DNA of 64,000 bases from NCBI RefSeq assembly GCF_026914185.1, contig NC_070564.1, forward strand, positions 310,001 to 374,000. Reading direction: 5' to 3'. Shown piece by piece: positions 1 through 11,064 of this stretch. The translations under genes were made by a program, and so were the position numbers. Each line of letters opens with the position of its first letter. The stretch's first letter is position 1. The DNA comes from Puccinia triticina (lineage: Eukaryota > Basidiomycota > Pucciniomycetes > Pucciniales > Pucciniaceae). Under the pieces are notes generated by a model. It saw nothing but the letters and a program-made list of their open reading frames with translations, did not search any database and was not told the origin of the DNA.

Positions 1-60
1 TTTTATGATTTTATGATTTATGCATGCATAAAAATATGTAAACCAACTTTGAACACCATA
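1..60. repeat. right end of a TATGGTGTTCAAAG-type inverted-repeat element, cut by the window start
   Basis: The first 60 bases match, in the same orientation, the right arm of the complete element at 238-410, including the TGCATGCATAAA segment and the terminal TTTGAACACCATA. The left part lies outside the window. Confidence 0.75.
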
Positions 61-237
61 TTTGAACACCCTTACTAGAGTCTTACAAGGACAAACCTAC
101 AAGGGAGAAAGTTAAGGGTTGAGGGAGGTGAATGGTTGAAGATTCAAGGGCTTATCTGGTTCACTGTCAAATTTTCAAAAGGTAATCTGTTCTGATTTCA
201 ATGATGGTTTCTGTCTCTGATAATATTCCTCAATGAT

Positions 238-410
238 TATGGTGTTCAAAGTTGGTTTGCATAATTTTATGCATGCATAAATCATAAAATCATAAAAATA
301 TTTTGGTGAGAAATTTTTTTATTACATAGTCAGACAGTCATATCCCCTGCAAAAAAGATTTTATGATTTATGCATGCATAAAATTATGCAAACCAACTTT
401 GAACACCATA
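238..410. mobile_element. MITE, TATGGTGTTCAAAG family, 173 bp, 3-bp target duplication GAT
   Basis: Long terminal inverted repeats start TATGGTGTTCAAAG and end with the reverse complement. GAT flanks the element at 235-237 and 411-413. It has no coding capacity. The sequence just inside the left arm also resembles the larger element starting at 50228, so this is probably a deletion derivative of that element. Confidence 0.85.
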
Positions 411-518
411 GATAAAGGTGATGATTGCTAGTATGTATCATTTACTATTCTAATGCAAGCATAAAGGAAAAAAAGGGAACAAAACTGATGAGTGTAATCT
501 TTATAAATCATCTAGTAC

Positions 519-894
519 ATTGGGGAGGACCCTGGAAAGCCCCAAACAAGCCGCCTCATGTAATTTTTTGCTAATTCTGGGTTTTGGATACATGGGCAAA
601 TTGGGTTTTTCCCAATTGCACCTGGTTTGGATGCGTAGTACATGAGGAGGAGTTTTTGGGAGAAAGGCCCACCGGGGCAAAATTAGACAAAAAAAGTTTT
701 TTTTTTGGCTGGGAATTGAACCCAAGACCTAAATAGTTGGTTTTTCTTTCCAGGCAAGCCCAAAATATACCAACTACATTAGGAACATCTTGGAGAAATC
801 AACCAATTTAGATAGCTATTTGGTGATTTACATGCCCCCGGATACATGTTACATGAGGCGGCTTGGTAGGGACTCTCCGGGGTCCTATTGGGGT
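519..894. mobile_element. inverted-repeat element containing a tRNA-like module
   Basis: Left arm (GGGGAGGACCCTGG, then AAGCCGCCTCATGTAA) and right arm (TTACATGAGGCGGCTTGG, then GGGTCCTATTGGGG) are imperfect inverted repeats about 45 bp long. No protein is encoded. Read on the minus strand, the interior holds a pol III-like A box, B box and T-run, listed separately. Confidence 0.6.
690..782 (-). other. tRNA-like sequence (A box, B box, T-run); possible SINE head
   Basis: On the minus strand a D-arm-like TAGTTGGTATA (about 766-776) is followed about 50 nt later by GGGTTCAATTCCC (711-723). This is a good B box, and its flanks can pair as a T-arm. A run of seven T follows downstream. No matching 5' acceptor strand is visible, so this is not a functional tRNA gene. 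A tRNA-derived SINE fragment or relic is the likely reading. Confidence 0.4.
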
Positions 895-1480
895 AAATAA
901 TAATCAAGGGAAATAGTGGGGCGATGCCTTCCCTGTGCAACTGGTTGGGGTTTGTGTCTGGGTTTATTCTGCTCTGGGGAAGGACATTTAGTTGGGGTAA
1001 TTCCACTACTACAACTGGATGGGGTTTCACTAGAATATTTTTCAGGCTAGACTACTACTCTTCAGGTGGGGTGACTAGACTGGATGATGGAATAGTACTA
1101 ATTATGCTAGATGCTGATGGGGTTATTTATCTAGGAGTGATTTTAGCCTTCTTGATTATGTATTTATCTGTAGTATGTATAAAGATGCTCTTGTATAAGG
1201 AATAAGAGGAAATATCTTGTGAAATGATTGATTTGTGACTCTTTTTGTGATATGTAGTCATGTAACAGATAGGGAATAAAAGAGCAAAATAAGAGAAATA
1301 ATATAGCTAGGCATATGTAATAAAGATGGGACCCAGGATAAGTTGACCTTTCAATTCTGATTCTGCTATAATAATGTGGGATTTTCTACTTATATGGGCT
1401 TGAAATACTATGTATGGGTTTGAGTGATCTCACCACAACGGCTGGGACTTTACTCACAAGCCCCTCTTTCAGAGGTTTGC
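895..1480. other. no gene recognised
   Basis: AT-rich sequence with one short open frame (924-1205). That frame has no recognisable domain and is treated as noise. Confidence 0.5.
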
Positions 1481-1489
1481 TTTGTGAGA

Positions 1490-2045
1490 AGGGCTGGATC
1501 CTGCGGGGTACCCGGCAACTTTGAGCTAGCCCAGCGCCCGTCCCGCGGGTATACCCGTCACTCGGGTACCAAAATCAAGCAGCCCAAGCCTTACCCGCGG
1601 GTATTGGGAACAGGAACAGGGTACCCACGGGTATACCCGCGACCCATTCCCCACGGGTAAGGCCCGTAAAGGCCCAGTGCTACTGCACCCACTTTGCGCC
1701 CATGAGCCATGAGGGACCCAGTCCAGGCTGAGGGACCTTTGTACTTTTGATATGTGCATTTTTTTTTCTCACTTCCTCCACGCGGGTGCAGATTGGTAGC
1801 CGCAGCTCACCTGAAAATCACCTTCCTAATACCCAATATACCCGCGGGTATTTCTGAGGCTGCCCGTGGAGCGTACCCCCCGGGTAGGCCGGGTACGGTC
1901 CAGGCAAAGAGGCTTCCTGGACTCGCAGGGCAGACCGCGGGTATACCCGGAGAGGCCAAGAACGGGGGCCAGCCCTATTTTTGAGGCACCTTTAGCGCGC
2001 CGGGTCCCCCGGTCCCTGGAACAAGGGGATTTTGCTAAGCTAGCC
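1490..2045. repeat. GC-rich repeat with many CCCGCGGGTAT palindromes
   Basis: At least six copies of variants of ACCCGCGGGTAT or GGGTATACCC occur, for example near 1539, 1590, 1621, 1836 and 1938. They are in both orientations, in a block much richer in GC than its surroundings. This arrangement resembles the subterminal repeats of hAT-type elements. I could not fix terminal repeats or a target duplication. Confidence 0.5.
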
Positions 2046-2061
2046 CCCCCCCCCCCCCCCC
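2042..2061. repeat. poly-C tract
   Basis: An uninterrupted run of about 18 C on the plus strand, just left of the MITE that starts at 2074. Confidence 0.9.
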
Positions 2062-2581
2062 TTGACACATTGAGAGCATTCACATTCATTGGGTTAAGTT
2101 GACAATTTTGGGCAACTTAGCCCAAGCGGCAACCCAAGCGGCAATCACATTGGTGCGGGCTAACCCTGGGTCAACAAGCCTTGGGTTTGATTTGGTCAGC
2201 TAAATCTAGCAAGCCTTAACCTGAAATCTAGCCTCAGGCTAGGGCGGTCTGCAACACATTTCAGCGCACTTTAGCCTGAAACTGACCGAACAAATGTGAA
2301 TGCCCACTTGAAGGCAACCTTGTCAGCTAACCTGCCCATAAACCCGGGCTTATTTAACCCAAAAACTTAGAGCAACCACATTGGTCGCGGTTTTAGCTTG
2401 GATTAGCATAACTAATCCAACCCCTCAACCGCATCGGGTCAGATTAGTCTTGGAGTAACTACTTCCAGGAGTAGGAAAAGGAGTAGTGAGATGTAACTTT
2501 GCTCCCCGCTAATCCTGGGAGTAGAGCCGCCCACAACCCTGGAGTAACTCATCCTACACCACACACCTTGTCACCTCCAAC

Positions 2582-3887
2582 ATGCCACCTCAAAAATCAC
2601 GTCAAACTAAGACCACCACCCAGCTCTCTGAATTGACACCAGCCACCCCAACAGCTCAGTCCAAACCTCCAACCCAAACTGACCCTCCTCCGAAGCGCCA
2701 AGGCCCAAACTTTACCCCCAAGGAAGATGAGAAACTTGCGAAGAGCTGGGCTGTAGTATCTCAAGATGCAGTCACATCCAACAACCAAAAGGCTGCCGAC
2801 TTTTGGGCTCGAGTCCTAGACGATTTCAATCAATTCACACCCGGACCCAAACAAGATGCGGATGGTTTGTCTACCAGGTACGTTGTCTCCAACAAAGTGG
2901 ATCCTTTTATGAACCAGTGTATTCATTTATAAATTGCTCCCTTCCCTTCCCATCAATCAGATGGAAACCCTTGCAACAGGCATGCCTCAAGTTTGATGCT
3001 CTTTACAATTGAATTGCCAATAACCCGGCATCTGGTACTTCACCCAATGATTGGATGTTGAATGCGCAAGGGATGTATCACAAGCAAGTCCACAATCACT
3101 TCACCGCCGACCAAGCGTGGATCCTCCTGAAGGATATTCCTAAATTCAAAAAACTCAGCGGCAAAGCTAAGAATGGTCAACCTTCCCACACATCCGGCTT
3201 CGAATCACGATCACCAGATACCCTGTCACCAACTGAAACATCAAACTCCAATGTTCCCGCGGGAGCTACAAAATCAAAAGACTGGGAACGACCTCTGGGG
3301 ATCCACCAAGCCAAGCGCAAAGTTACCGAAGATGAATACAAGCAAAAGAAAATGAAGCTGCTTGAATCCTTGGAGAAGCAATCAGCCAAGCGGACTTTGG
3401 AAGCAATACATGCGAATGAAGAAGCCACCCAAGCAAACAATATTCAGGCAGAGTGGGTTGCTCTTGATCAAGAGAAGAATGAAATGACTCTTATGTTTCA
3501 AGGTGTCAATGCCTGCACTGACAAGTATGCTCAAGCTTACCTGCTAGCCAAGAAGAAGTCCATCTTAGACCACTTGATGAATGGTGGTGATACCTCCAAC
3601 CGCTCTGTCCAGCGATCTTCAAGAGCCTCCAATCAAAGAACCTCAAGGCCTCCAACAAGCGAGAATGAAGGAACCTCAAGGCCTCCACTAGCAAAAATGA
3701 TGGAAACTCGAGGCCTCCGACTAGCAAGAAGGACAATGATGATGATGAGTTGGAAGAGGAAGAAGGTAAGTCGGAAGAGGGAGAATCAGACTGCGAAAGC
3801 AACTCCAATCCAACTCAAACCCAAAATGCCGTTGGTCCAAGTCAAGAGGAGGAATTTCCCCTACATCCTGACCTTGCATTAATGTAG
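2582..3887 (+). pseudogene. Harbinger accessory protein (SANT / NAM-associated type), disrupted
   Basis: Exon 1 is 2582-2877 and exon 2 starts at 2961; the intron has GTACGT and CAG ends. A Myb/SANT-like N-terminal segment (residues about 40-115) follows a Pro/Thr/Gln-rich leader. The downstream region has charged, coiled-coil-like sequence resembling plant NAM-associated C-terminal domains. In PIF/Harbinger elements this protein binds DNA and brings the transposase to the nucleus. There is an in-frame TGA at 3010-3012, probably from CGA. Near 3620-3720 the acidic tail moves to another frame and ends at 3885-3887; this is a frameshift within imperfect repeats of CTCAAGGCCTCC. Confidence 0.75.
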
Positions 3888-4095
3888 CTTTCACATTTAT
3901 TTTTTTCATTTCCTATGAAATCTTATCTCAATCTGTTCTCCTTTTTTAAAATCTTCAATCCATGAGAGAAATGAAGAGATCAATCAATCTCTATGAGATT
4001 GTCCGATCTCAATTGATCTCAGAGATTGATTTATTGATCTCTATGAGATCTATCAATCTGTTTGAGCTCGATGAGAGAAAAAAAAGTGCAAGGGG

Positions 4096-4232
4096 CTTTG
4101 ATTTCTATTGAGTGTTCAGACTCACTGGTAGCTCAAGAGAGAAAAACAAATCAATGGAGACAGGCATTGATTTCTATTGAGTGTTCAGACTGGTAGATCA
4201 AGAGAGAAAAACAAAACAATGGAGACAGCAAT
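4096..4232. repeat. direct duplication of about 65-70 bp
   Basis: The segment with TTGATTTCTATTGAGTGTTC, then CTCAAGAGAGAAAAAC and AATGGAGACAG, occurs twice in tandem with small differences. It lies in the spacer between the two Harbinger genes. The rest of 3888-4285 is AT-rich with clustered GATCTC words and no gene. Confidence 0.8.
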
Positions 4233-4285
4233 TTTGAGAACAAAGCAATAGAAAACATGATGGGCTTTAATTCCAATTTTTGAAT

Positions 4286-6062
4286 TCACTTGTCCTCTGA
4301 AGATCTATCACTATTGTGGTTGGATGTGTTGTCATCAGATGTATCAGATTGGACTGCCTTATCCCATAGGTTTATGATGAGGTCGCTGGTCAGTTTACAA
4401 TTGATAAGCTGTGATCTCATCTTGATTTCTTGTACGCGTTGCTCAAGAATGGTGTACGGTGTATCTTGCGGAGGAATGAGCTTTGTTGAGGAGGCAAGTG
4501 GAGGGTACAATTTCGGCTTGGCTTGCAATTCCACAATCATGTTATGAAGGATAATACAAGTCTTCAGGATTGCTGTAATGCTGTTTGGGTACCACTGCAT
4601 AGCTGGTTTCTTCAGGATTTGGAATTGTCCTTGTAATATACCAAATGTACGTTCAATATCTTTTCGGACCAATTCTTGTCTTTTGACAAAGATCTTTTTA
4701 GCCCGGTCCGCAGTGTCTGAAAGTTATTTGGACTGAATCAGAGTCAACCAAGGATTGTAGATGCCATCAACAAGATAATAAGGCATTTTATATGTGTTTT
4801 CGCCGAGTTGGAACTCTACACCCCAGGAAGTCCTGTCAAGTAGCGACTGAAAGAGTAGCAATCAGTCTAGAACGTTCTTGTTGTTTAAGCAACCTGGTGT
4901 TCCAAAAAAACAGTGCCAAACCCAAGTATCCTTTGTTGCGGTGGCCTCCAAAACAATTGTTGGTGTCTTTTCCTTCCCTTTGAACTGGCCGGCTGATTCT
5001 GTTGGCAACGATGCATCTATTACGCTACGGTTAGCGTGTAATACCCTAATTTAGCGGGTTTTTAGCGCCGCTACGCTAAACTAAATTGTAGCGGGCGGAC
5101 TATTACAATTACAGCTAACTCAGATTGGGCAAAAAAGTGCAATTTTTGCTACGAATTACAGCTAATTTAGCGTAGCGAGCCGCTAATTAGCTGTAATTTA
5201 GCTGTAATTTAGCGTTAGCGGTTTTTAGCGGGTTGGTATTACGCTAAAAATTACAGCCCTAGATTATTAGCGAAAAGCGTTACAATTTAGTTTTAGCGGC
5301 GCTAATTACATTTAGCGTAATAGATGCATCGTTGCTGTTGGGCAATTTTTCCAAGCCCAGTGCATGCAATCAAGGCTCCCAATACATCCTGGGAAACTTC
5401 TTGCAGCATTCTCCTCCAGAATCCTCTCCAAATCATCGTGGTTTGGAGCTCGTAAGTACGTTGGTCGGTAAAATTCTTGGATTGCCCCGCAAAAAACTTC
5501 CATGTTTTGTCTGGCAGTTGTTTCAGCAAGCCAACAGTATTTGTCCGTTGTGTCAAGCGGAAGTCCATAGGCTAGTTGTCAGATGGCTGCTTTTATCTTC
5601 TGATGGGGACTCAATCCCAGTTTTCCGGTGCAATCCTATCAAGAAAAAGGATAATTTCACTGTTTGCTGCTTGGAAATGGAAACATGGATACGTACTGCT
5701 TTTTGAACAAAAAAAGGATAATTTTTGGTGAGATCCTCTATGATACGGACAACCAGACCTCTCTCCATATGAAACCTTTGGCAAAAGTCGCGAGAGTTGT
5801 AGCGGCTGGACTTGCTGAAGTAATCCTTCATCATTGATTCATGGTGCTTCAAGTGATCTCGGTCTTTGTTTGGCTGCCGCATTTTCTGGGGTGGTGGATG
5901 TGTTTCTTCATCGGAATCGCTAGAATCAAGCTTGTTGTCAAGGTCGCTATCTAGAATCTGTTGGACCGTTCTCCGATTCTGCTGAGCAATCCTGCAAACA
6001 AGTAACCTGCGGCGTCGAGATTCGGATTGATCGGGAAATGGAAGGACGCTTGTCCCAAGCAT
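4286..6062 (-). pseudogene. PIF/Harbinger DDE transposase, disrupted
   Basis: The start codon is at 6060-6062. The N-terminal part is Arg-, Ser- and Asp-rich. The DDE_4 superfamily signature LDCMHWAWKNCPTA lies near 5340-5380, and the C-terminal part carries VRKDIERTFGILQ (near 4630-4672). The reading frame changes near 5570. After the nested MITE at 5006-5334 the frame resumes, and it meets a frameshift or stop near 4870 in the segment that normally carries the last catalytic region. The protein is readable by similarity only across several frames. The family cuts and pastes the element with a TWA target preference, which agrees with the TTA flanks. Confidence 0.8.
5006..5334. mobile_element. 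MITE, 329 bp, nested in the Harbinger transposase; target duplication CTGTTGG
   Basis: Perfect 22-bp ends begin CAACGATGCATCTATTACGC. CTGTTGG flanks it at 4999-5005 and 5335-5341. A 7-8 bp duplication points to hAT-type movement. The interior is rich in TTAGCG/CGCTAA words. Removing the MITE and one duplication restores the transposase frame across the CPT motif. Confidence 0.88.
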
Positions 6063-6253
6063 TGTGCTTGGTTTCGAAGCCGATGCGGTTGTCTGGAGTA
6101 AGTTGAAGGGGCATCAGTTACTCCTCATTTTGCTCCGTACCGATGTGGTTGCCTCCCCGGGGTAGTGCCAATCCGGGAGTAAACTTGAAATTTAATCCCG
6201 CACTTACACCCCGCACCGATGCGGTTGCTCTTAGCGAACAAATGCGAATGCTC

Positions 6254-6974
6254 TGAAAAGTAGATGGGGTTCAGGACAAAGTCCCACTGGGCCAATTTCA
6301 AGCAAGGGTGTCACACCACAAAAAATGCAGGCTATTGAGTAGAGAAGTTTCCCTCCTCAATGGTCAGTCTACAAACCATTCATCAAGGAGGGAAACAGCT
6401 CCCCTCTCTTCTCGATTACCCCAGGTATTGCCCACCAAGAAGGGAGTCTTGCCTCTTTGATGACCACCTGAATTGGTAATCAGGAAGGAAAAGCTCCCAT
6501 GCCAATGCCCATTCATGCGTGTTGTCAAGAGGAGGAGAGGTCTCCCCTCCTTGGCAATTTTTCATGATGACATCCGAGGGCCAAAAAGGGGCCGGAGTTG
6601 TTGAATTGACCGGCTTGTCTGCCGAGTTGTTCGGCCCAGCGCTTGATCTCGGCCAAGCGGGCCTGGGTTGTGTGCCAAGATCTGCCTGCCCCCTGGGCAC
6701 ATCTGGAACCCACGATGGCACGCGGCCAAGCGGGAGTTGGGTGTGTGCCCAAACGGGCTTGCAACACCAAGCAAACCAATGTGAATGCTCTTCTGCCACC
6801 TTCCCGGACGGATGACGTGCCGGGTCCCGGGGATTGATGCGGGAGGGGAATAGTTCGGGGACTCGGGGAGTATGCACACCCCGCGTCGAGCAATTTGTAC
6901 ACGGGCCTACATACACCTTGGTCAACAATCAACAACTGCTTGACTATCCCTCCCAGCAACCGCTTATCACGACC
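6254..6974. other. intergenic region upstream of RFC2
   Basis: No gene recognised. Several open frames overlap here on both strands, but they are GC-rich shadows without domains. CAAACCAATGTGAATGCTC at 6774-6792 matches the right end of the MITE family seen at 2074 and 10540, so the 5' region of the gene probably includes a MITE relic. The RFC2 promoter must lie in or next to it. Confidence 0.45.
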
Positions 6975-8663
6975 ATGAACGCCTTCGATTTTATGCGTGC
7001 CGGTGCCGCCGCTAAAAAGAACGCACCGACAGCCGATCCGAGCTCGAATCAGCCACCAGTCGCGTTGCCTTGGATTGAGAAATACAGACCCAAGTCGATC
7101 GAGAGCGTTCAGGGTCAAGAAGGCACCACGAAAATTCTTTCCAAAGCTCTCAATCGGGCAGATGTAGGTTTGATCTTTCGTATCTTGTCACACTTTCTAC
7201 CTTTCTCAACCTGTCGATCGAAACGCAGCCCGTACTAACTTTGGTGGTCTTCCTGGCTTGTGTTCTAGTTACCTCATATGCTGTTTTATGGTCCACCTGG
7301 AACCGGAAAAACTTCTACAATCCTTGCTTTGGCTAGAGATCTATTCGGGTTAGTACTTCTTTATCAAAATAAAATAAATCAAGCAAATGAAAGTACTTTC
7401 ACAATCTAAATATTTCCATTAAAAACAATACATGCAGACCAGAGCTCATGAAGTCGCGCGTCTTGGAATTGAATGCATCCGACGAACGTGGAATCTCAGT
7501 CGTGAGAGAGAAAATCAAGAACTTTGCCAAAGTTTCAATCAGTCCAGCTACATCGTGAGATCCCATGAACATATCCGATCAACTACGACACTTAATCGCA
7601 TATGTGCATGTCTTCACAATTTGCCTGATCCGAACTGAGTTTTCCGATTCCAAATTATCTAGTGGCTATCCTTGTCCGGCCTATAAAATTATCATCTTGG
7701 ATGAAGCTGATTCGATGACTCAAGATGCTCAATCCGCCTTGCGAAGAATTATGGAGAACTATTCAAAGATCACTCGATTCTGTTTGATTTGCAACTACGT
7801 TACCCGGTAAGGAATTCGCAAACTGATAAAAATCTTTTCACTAATCTAACTTTCTTATCGCTACGAGGAATGCCACTTTGTAGAATTATAGAACCCATCG
7901 TATCACGCTGTAGCAAATTCCGATTCAAACCGCTATCAGTTTCCGGAACTCGATCCAAATTAACAGAAATATCGACGCTAGAGTCGATCAGGATTTCGGA
8001 CAAAGTACTTGATTCATTAATTTCAATCTCGGCTGGCGATCTACGGCGCTCGATTACCTTTTTGCAATCTGCCTCAAAGTTGGCAACTTCGGAAGAAATC
8101 ATAGAAGAGGATATCGAAGAGATCGGAGGAATCGTGCCTCAAAAACTGATGGGACGACTGCTTGAATGTGTTGGGATTGAAGTTCGAGGACAGCCAGGTG
8201 ATGGTGGTGATGGGGATGTTGAGATGTCAGAAGTCGAGCAGAGAAAAGGTCGCCAGAAAACACCATTTGAGAAAATTCAGCATGTCGTCGAGAGCGTCCT
8301 ACGAGAAGGTTACAGTGCTGTTCAAATCATTAATCAGGTTCGTCTTCCAATCCATCTCACAAACAACTTCGCTTACTTGATTTGCTTGACACTGAGACCA
8401 GCCCACCTTCTTCTTCGCCCCATCTCACCATTGTTCCTCTATCTCTCGGACGACACCATTTTCGTACTTTCCTCTCTTTTAAAAAACAAAACGTATAGCT
8501 GCATGATTTGATCCTTCTCGATACGCTGATTCCCTCGAAACCAAAAGCGCTGATCTCGGTTGCTTTGGGTGAAGCTGATAAATACTTAAACGATGGAGCA
8601 GATGAAGGCCTGCAGATCTTGGCGGTTTGCTTAAAGATATCCAAGGCGATTCATCAGGCTTAA
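6975..8663 (+). CDS. RFC2: replication factor C small subunit (yeast Rfc2 / human RFC4 type)
   Basis: Six exons: 6975-7163, 7269-7348, 7438-7554, 7663-7806, 7884-8337 and 8499-8663. All introns are GT-AG, and the spliced frame of 1149 nt encodes 382 residues. The AAA+ clamp-loader features are Walker A GPPGTGKT (about 71-78), Walker B LDEAD (about 141-145) and the SRC arginine-finger motif (184-186). RFC opens the PCNA ring and loads it at primer-template junctions in the nucleus. The sequence around NASDERGI and RFCLICNYV fits the Rfc2/RFC4 subunit rather than other small subunits. Length is close to the usual 350-365 residues; a Gly/Asp/Lys-rich insert (about 8190-8270) accounts for the excess. 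The start codon is the one directly before the conserved N-terminus; an in-frame upstream ATG at 6834 would add an unlikely extension. Confidence 0.95.
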
Positions 8664-8892
8664 TAAAAAATGTACATCAAATATCCTCCGCGCCAATTTG
8701 TTCCTCCCAGGGGACTTGGAGCATCCACCACCGTCTAGGTAAGCTACCAGCGAGTCCTGCGAGGCATGGTTGCTTAGCTAATGAAAAAAACCCTCCCTCA
8801 TTGCTAGGTATTGGCTCGGTAGTCAACACAGATTTAGATAAAGACACTGCTGCCACCCTTGTGTCTACATAAATATGTTTGTACACAACTAA
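8664..8892. other. 3' flank of RFC2
   Basis: An AATAAAAAAT sequence lies directly after the stop codon and may serve the poly(A) signal. Nothing else is recognised. Confidence 0.4.
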
Positions 8893-9622
8893 AGCCCTGT
8901 TTAGAGCCAATATAATCGCGCAATATAATGTGGATTGGATGCACCAGGGGAGATATGTTCCCACTCCCCAGGGAGTGCCAGAGCTGAATTTTATGTGAGT
9001 TTTGGTTGGATGTGGGCCTGATGTGGATTAGTAACTCATCCCTAAATGAATCACAAAGTGGATGGAGAAGTGATTCAAAAGTCAGCCAGAATTGATTTGG
9101 GACTCAACACAATGCTGCATAGAATTCTCTTGTTTTCTAGGTACAACTGTAGGAAAAAACATGATGAAATGATATTTCACCCAAATCCAACTCATCAATT
9201 GCTCCTGTTTACTGATGTTGAAGGATAGCAAAGCAAAATTGGCATTCTCAAATGTAATTCCTCTGAAAAAATGGGTTTCTTGTAATTCACGTTATATGCC
9301 CTCATGTACAAAATTAAAGTAAAATTCAACTTGGTACCATTGGGTTTGGAATTTTGGAATGTGGTTTTATGTTGCAGTAAAATTAGTGAAACCCATTTTC
9401 TTGGAAATGCGGGAATTAATTTGAATTTGGCTAAAAAAATGGTGAATTTTTTTTAATAGGGTGAAAGTCTGAGTTAAGTCAAGTTTGGACTGCTGTGCCA
9501 CCCCAGTTTGGCCAGATATCCTTGCCTCCTCACAAAAATAATCTGGTGAATTTTGCTTTTCAAAATTCACATGTGCACATGCAAGTGAAATTTTTCGCAC
9601 TTTGCAAATAGTCACCCTGATG

Positions 9623-9770
9623 TACGGGCGTACTTTGATGAGGAAATATCACAGGATGGGCCTTTCATGGCCACATGAAAAGTAAAAGCTTTGTGTTGAG
9701 ACACCAATTGTTCCCCTGATGTACGTGAGTACATGAGGGGGACAATATCACCTTTCATATCTCCATGAAA
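9623..9770. repeat. imperfect tandem duplication
   Basis: Two copies of a segment with CCTGATGTACG, AATATCAC and CTTTCAT followed by CATGAAAAG are arranged head to tail. Confidence 0.6.
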
Positions 9771-9807
9771 AGGACACACTGGTCATGGAGTCAAGAAAGG
9801 CCTATAT

Positions 9808-9851
9808 TCTGGATGAGTTCTGGATGAATTCTAGATGAGTTCTGGATGATT
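9808..9851. repeat. 11-bp tandem repeat, four copies
   Basis: The unit TCTGGATGAGT and close variants occur four times in succession. Confidence 0.85.
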
Positions 9852-10283
9852 TTTTGGCAAGTTAGGGTTCATTTCAGGATGATTTCCACAGCCAACTTCC
9901 AGTCTTTTTCATACCTATCCAATTTTTATTTACCAAAGGCCTCCAGCACAGTTATGGAAAAACATTGCGGTAGGGCACTCCCTGGGGAGTGGGAAAATAT
10001 CTCCCCTGGTGATGACTTCCCGTCACATCTGAGACCCTCGCAGTTTTGGATATAGACCCAAAAAGTCTAGATTTTTGCAGGACATCTAGCTTTTTGGGCT
10101 CCAGATCACTTTTGGGAGACCCTCAGATCTTGAAGGGAAGTAACCCATTGTTGTGACATCTGATCAAGTTTTGGCAGGCCTCATCACATGCCACATAATG
10201 TCAGGCAAAGAAACTCATGTATTGCCTGGATTATATTGGCTCCAAATGGGGTCGGTTAGTTTAGCTCGCAGCTAGCTATTTTA

Positions 10284-10506
10284 GGCCGTGTTTGGTGGTG
10301 TCATATCACACAGCGTAATGTTCAAAATGCAAGACCATTGCATATTGTAATTTTTTTTTTTTTTACAATATTCTTTTGAAAGTAAGCTGTCATAAAGCTT
10401 GATAGTTTACTCCCAAAAGATCATGCCCAAAAATGATGTTTTACATAATGTAAAGGGGCATGCCCCAATTATTTATTGTGCAATAATGACACTGCCAAAC
10501 AGGGCC
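10284..10506. mobile_element. MITE, 223 bp, target duplication TTA
   Basis: The ends GGCCGTGTTTGGTGGTGTCA and the reverse complement of GGCCCTGTTTGGCAGTGTCA are flanked by TTA at 10281-10283 and 10507-10509. This fits a Tourist-like PIF/Harbinger MITE. An oligo-T stretch lies inside. Confidence 0.85.
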
Positions 10507-10539
10507 TTAGTCATCAAACTCAACACACCGGGCTGAGCT

Positions 10540-11064
10540 GAGCATTCACATCCATCGAGTTAAGTTGACAATTTTGGGCAACTTAACCCAAACGGCAATC
10601 ACATTGGTCTGGACTAATCCTGGGTCAACAAACCTCAGGTTTGATTTCAGGCTAAGGTCAGCTAAATTTAGCAAGCCTTAACCTGAAATATAGCCTCATG
10701 TTAGGGTGGTCTCCAACTCATTTCAGCTGACTTCACTGCCAGCATAATTAGCTGGGTTAAGGTTATCCCAGTTAAACTGGGATGAACTCAACCAATTTAA
10801 ACTTGGTTGGTCTCAACTGATGAAATATAAATCTAAGGTACCCCCCTTGGATTTATATTTCATTGGTCAAGATCAGCCCATTCTAAATTGGTTGAGTGCA
10901 TCCCAGTTGAACTGGGATGACTTCATCCCAGCCAAATATGCTGGCAGTGCTTTAGCCTGAAACTGACCAAACAAATGTGTTTGCCCACTTGAAGGCAACC
11001 TTGTCAGCTAACCTGCCCACAAACCCAGGCTTATTTAACCCCTAGCAAACAATTGTGAATGCTC
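10540..11064. mobile_element. MITE with GAGCATTCACATC ends, second copy, with a nested MITE
   Basis: It follows the copy at 2074-6253 almost throughout and ends in GTGAATGCTC. It is interrupted by the 216-bp element at 10734-10949. Confidence 0.8.
10734..10949. mobile_element. palindromic MITE, 216 bp, target duplication CTT
   Basis: The ends CACTGCCAGCATA and TATGCTGGCAGTG are inverted repeats, and most of the element folds back on itself. CTT lies on both sides (10731-10733 and 10950-10952). The empty site can be read in the sister MITE copy near 2265. Confidence 0.85.

Larger units (their letters stand above)
2370..6230. mobile_element. PIF/Harbinger DNA transposon, 3.86 kb, target duplication TTA
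   Basis: Terminal repeats are GAGCAACCACATTGG at the left and the reverse complement of GAGCAACCGCATCGG at the right. TTA flanks both ends (2367-2369 and 6231-6233). The two genes expected for the superfamily are present: a DNA-binding accessory protein on the plus strand and a DDE transposase on the minus strand. Both are damaged, so this copy is probably not autonomous. Confidence 0.92.
2074..6253. mobile_element. MITE with GAGCATTCACATT ends, split by a Harbinger insertion
   Basis: The left part is 2074-2369 and the right remnant is 6231-6253. TGA flanks both ends (2071-2073 and 6254-6256). A second copy at 10540-11064 has the same order of internal sequence without the Harbinger insertion, which confirms the join. 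A 3-bp duplication and short inverted ends suggest a PIF/Harbinger-related MITE. Confidence 0.8.
8893..10250. mobile_element. non-coding inverted-repeat element, about 1.36 kb
   Basis: Outer arms (GAGCCAATATAATC near 8904; GATTATATTGGCTC near 10229) and inner arms (CACCAGGGGAGATAT at 8939-8980; its reverse complement at 9976-10013) are nested inverted repeats. The spacing between outer and inner arm is about 20 bp at the left and about 210 bp at the right, so the right side has gained sequence. No protein-coding potential was found. Confidence 0.6.

Noticed and set aside
6525..7118. 197-codon minus-strand open frame over the RFC2 start
   Set aside because: It runs antisense through the conserved first RFC2 exon and has no domain. 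It is an open-frame shadow in GC-rich sequence.
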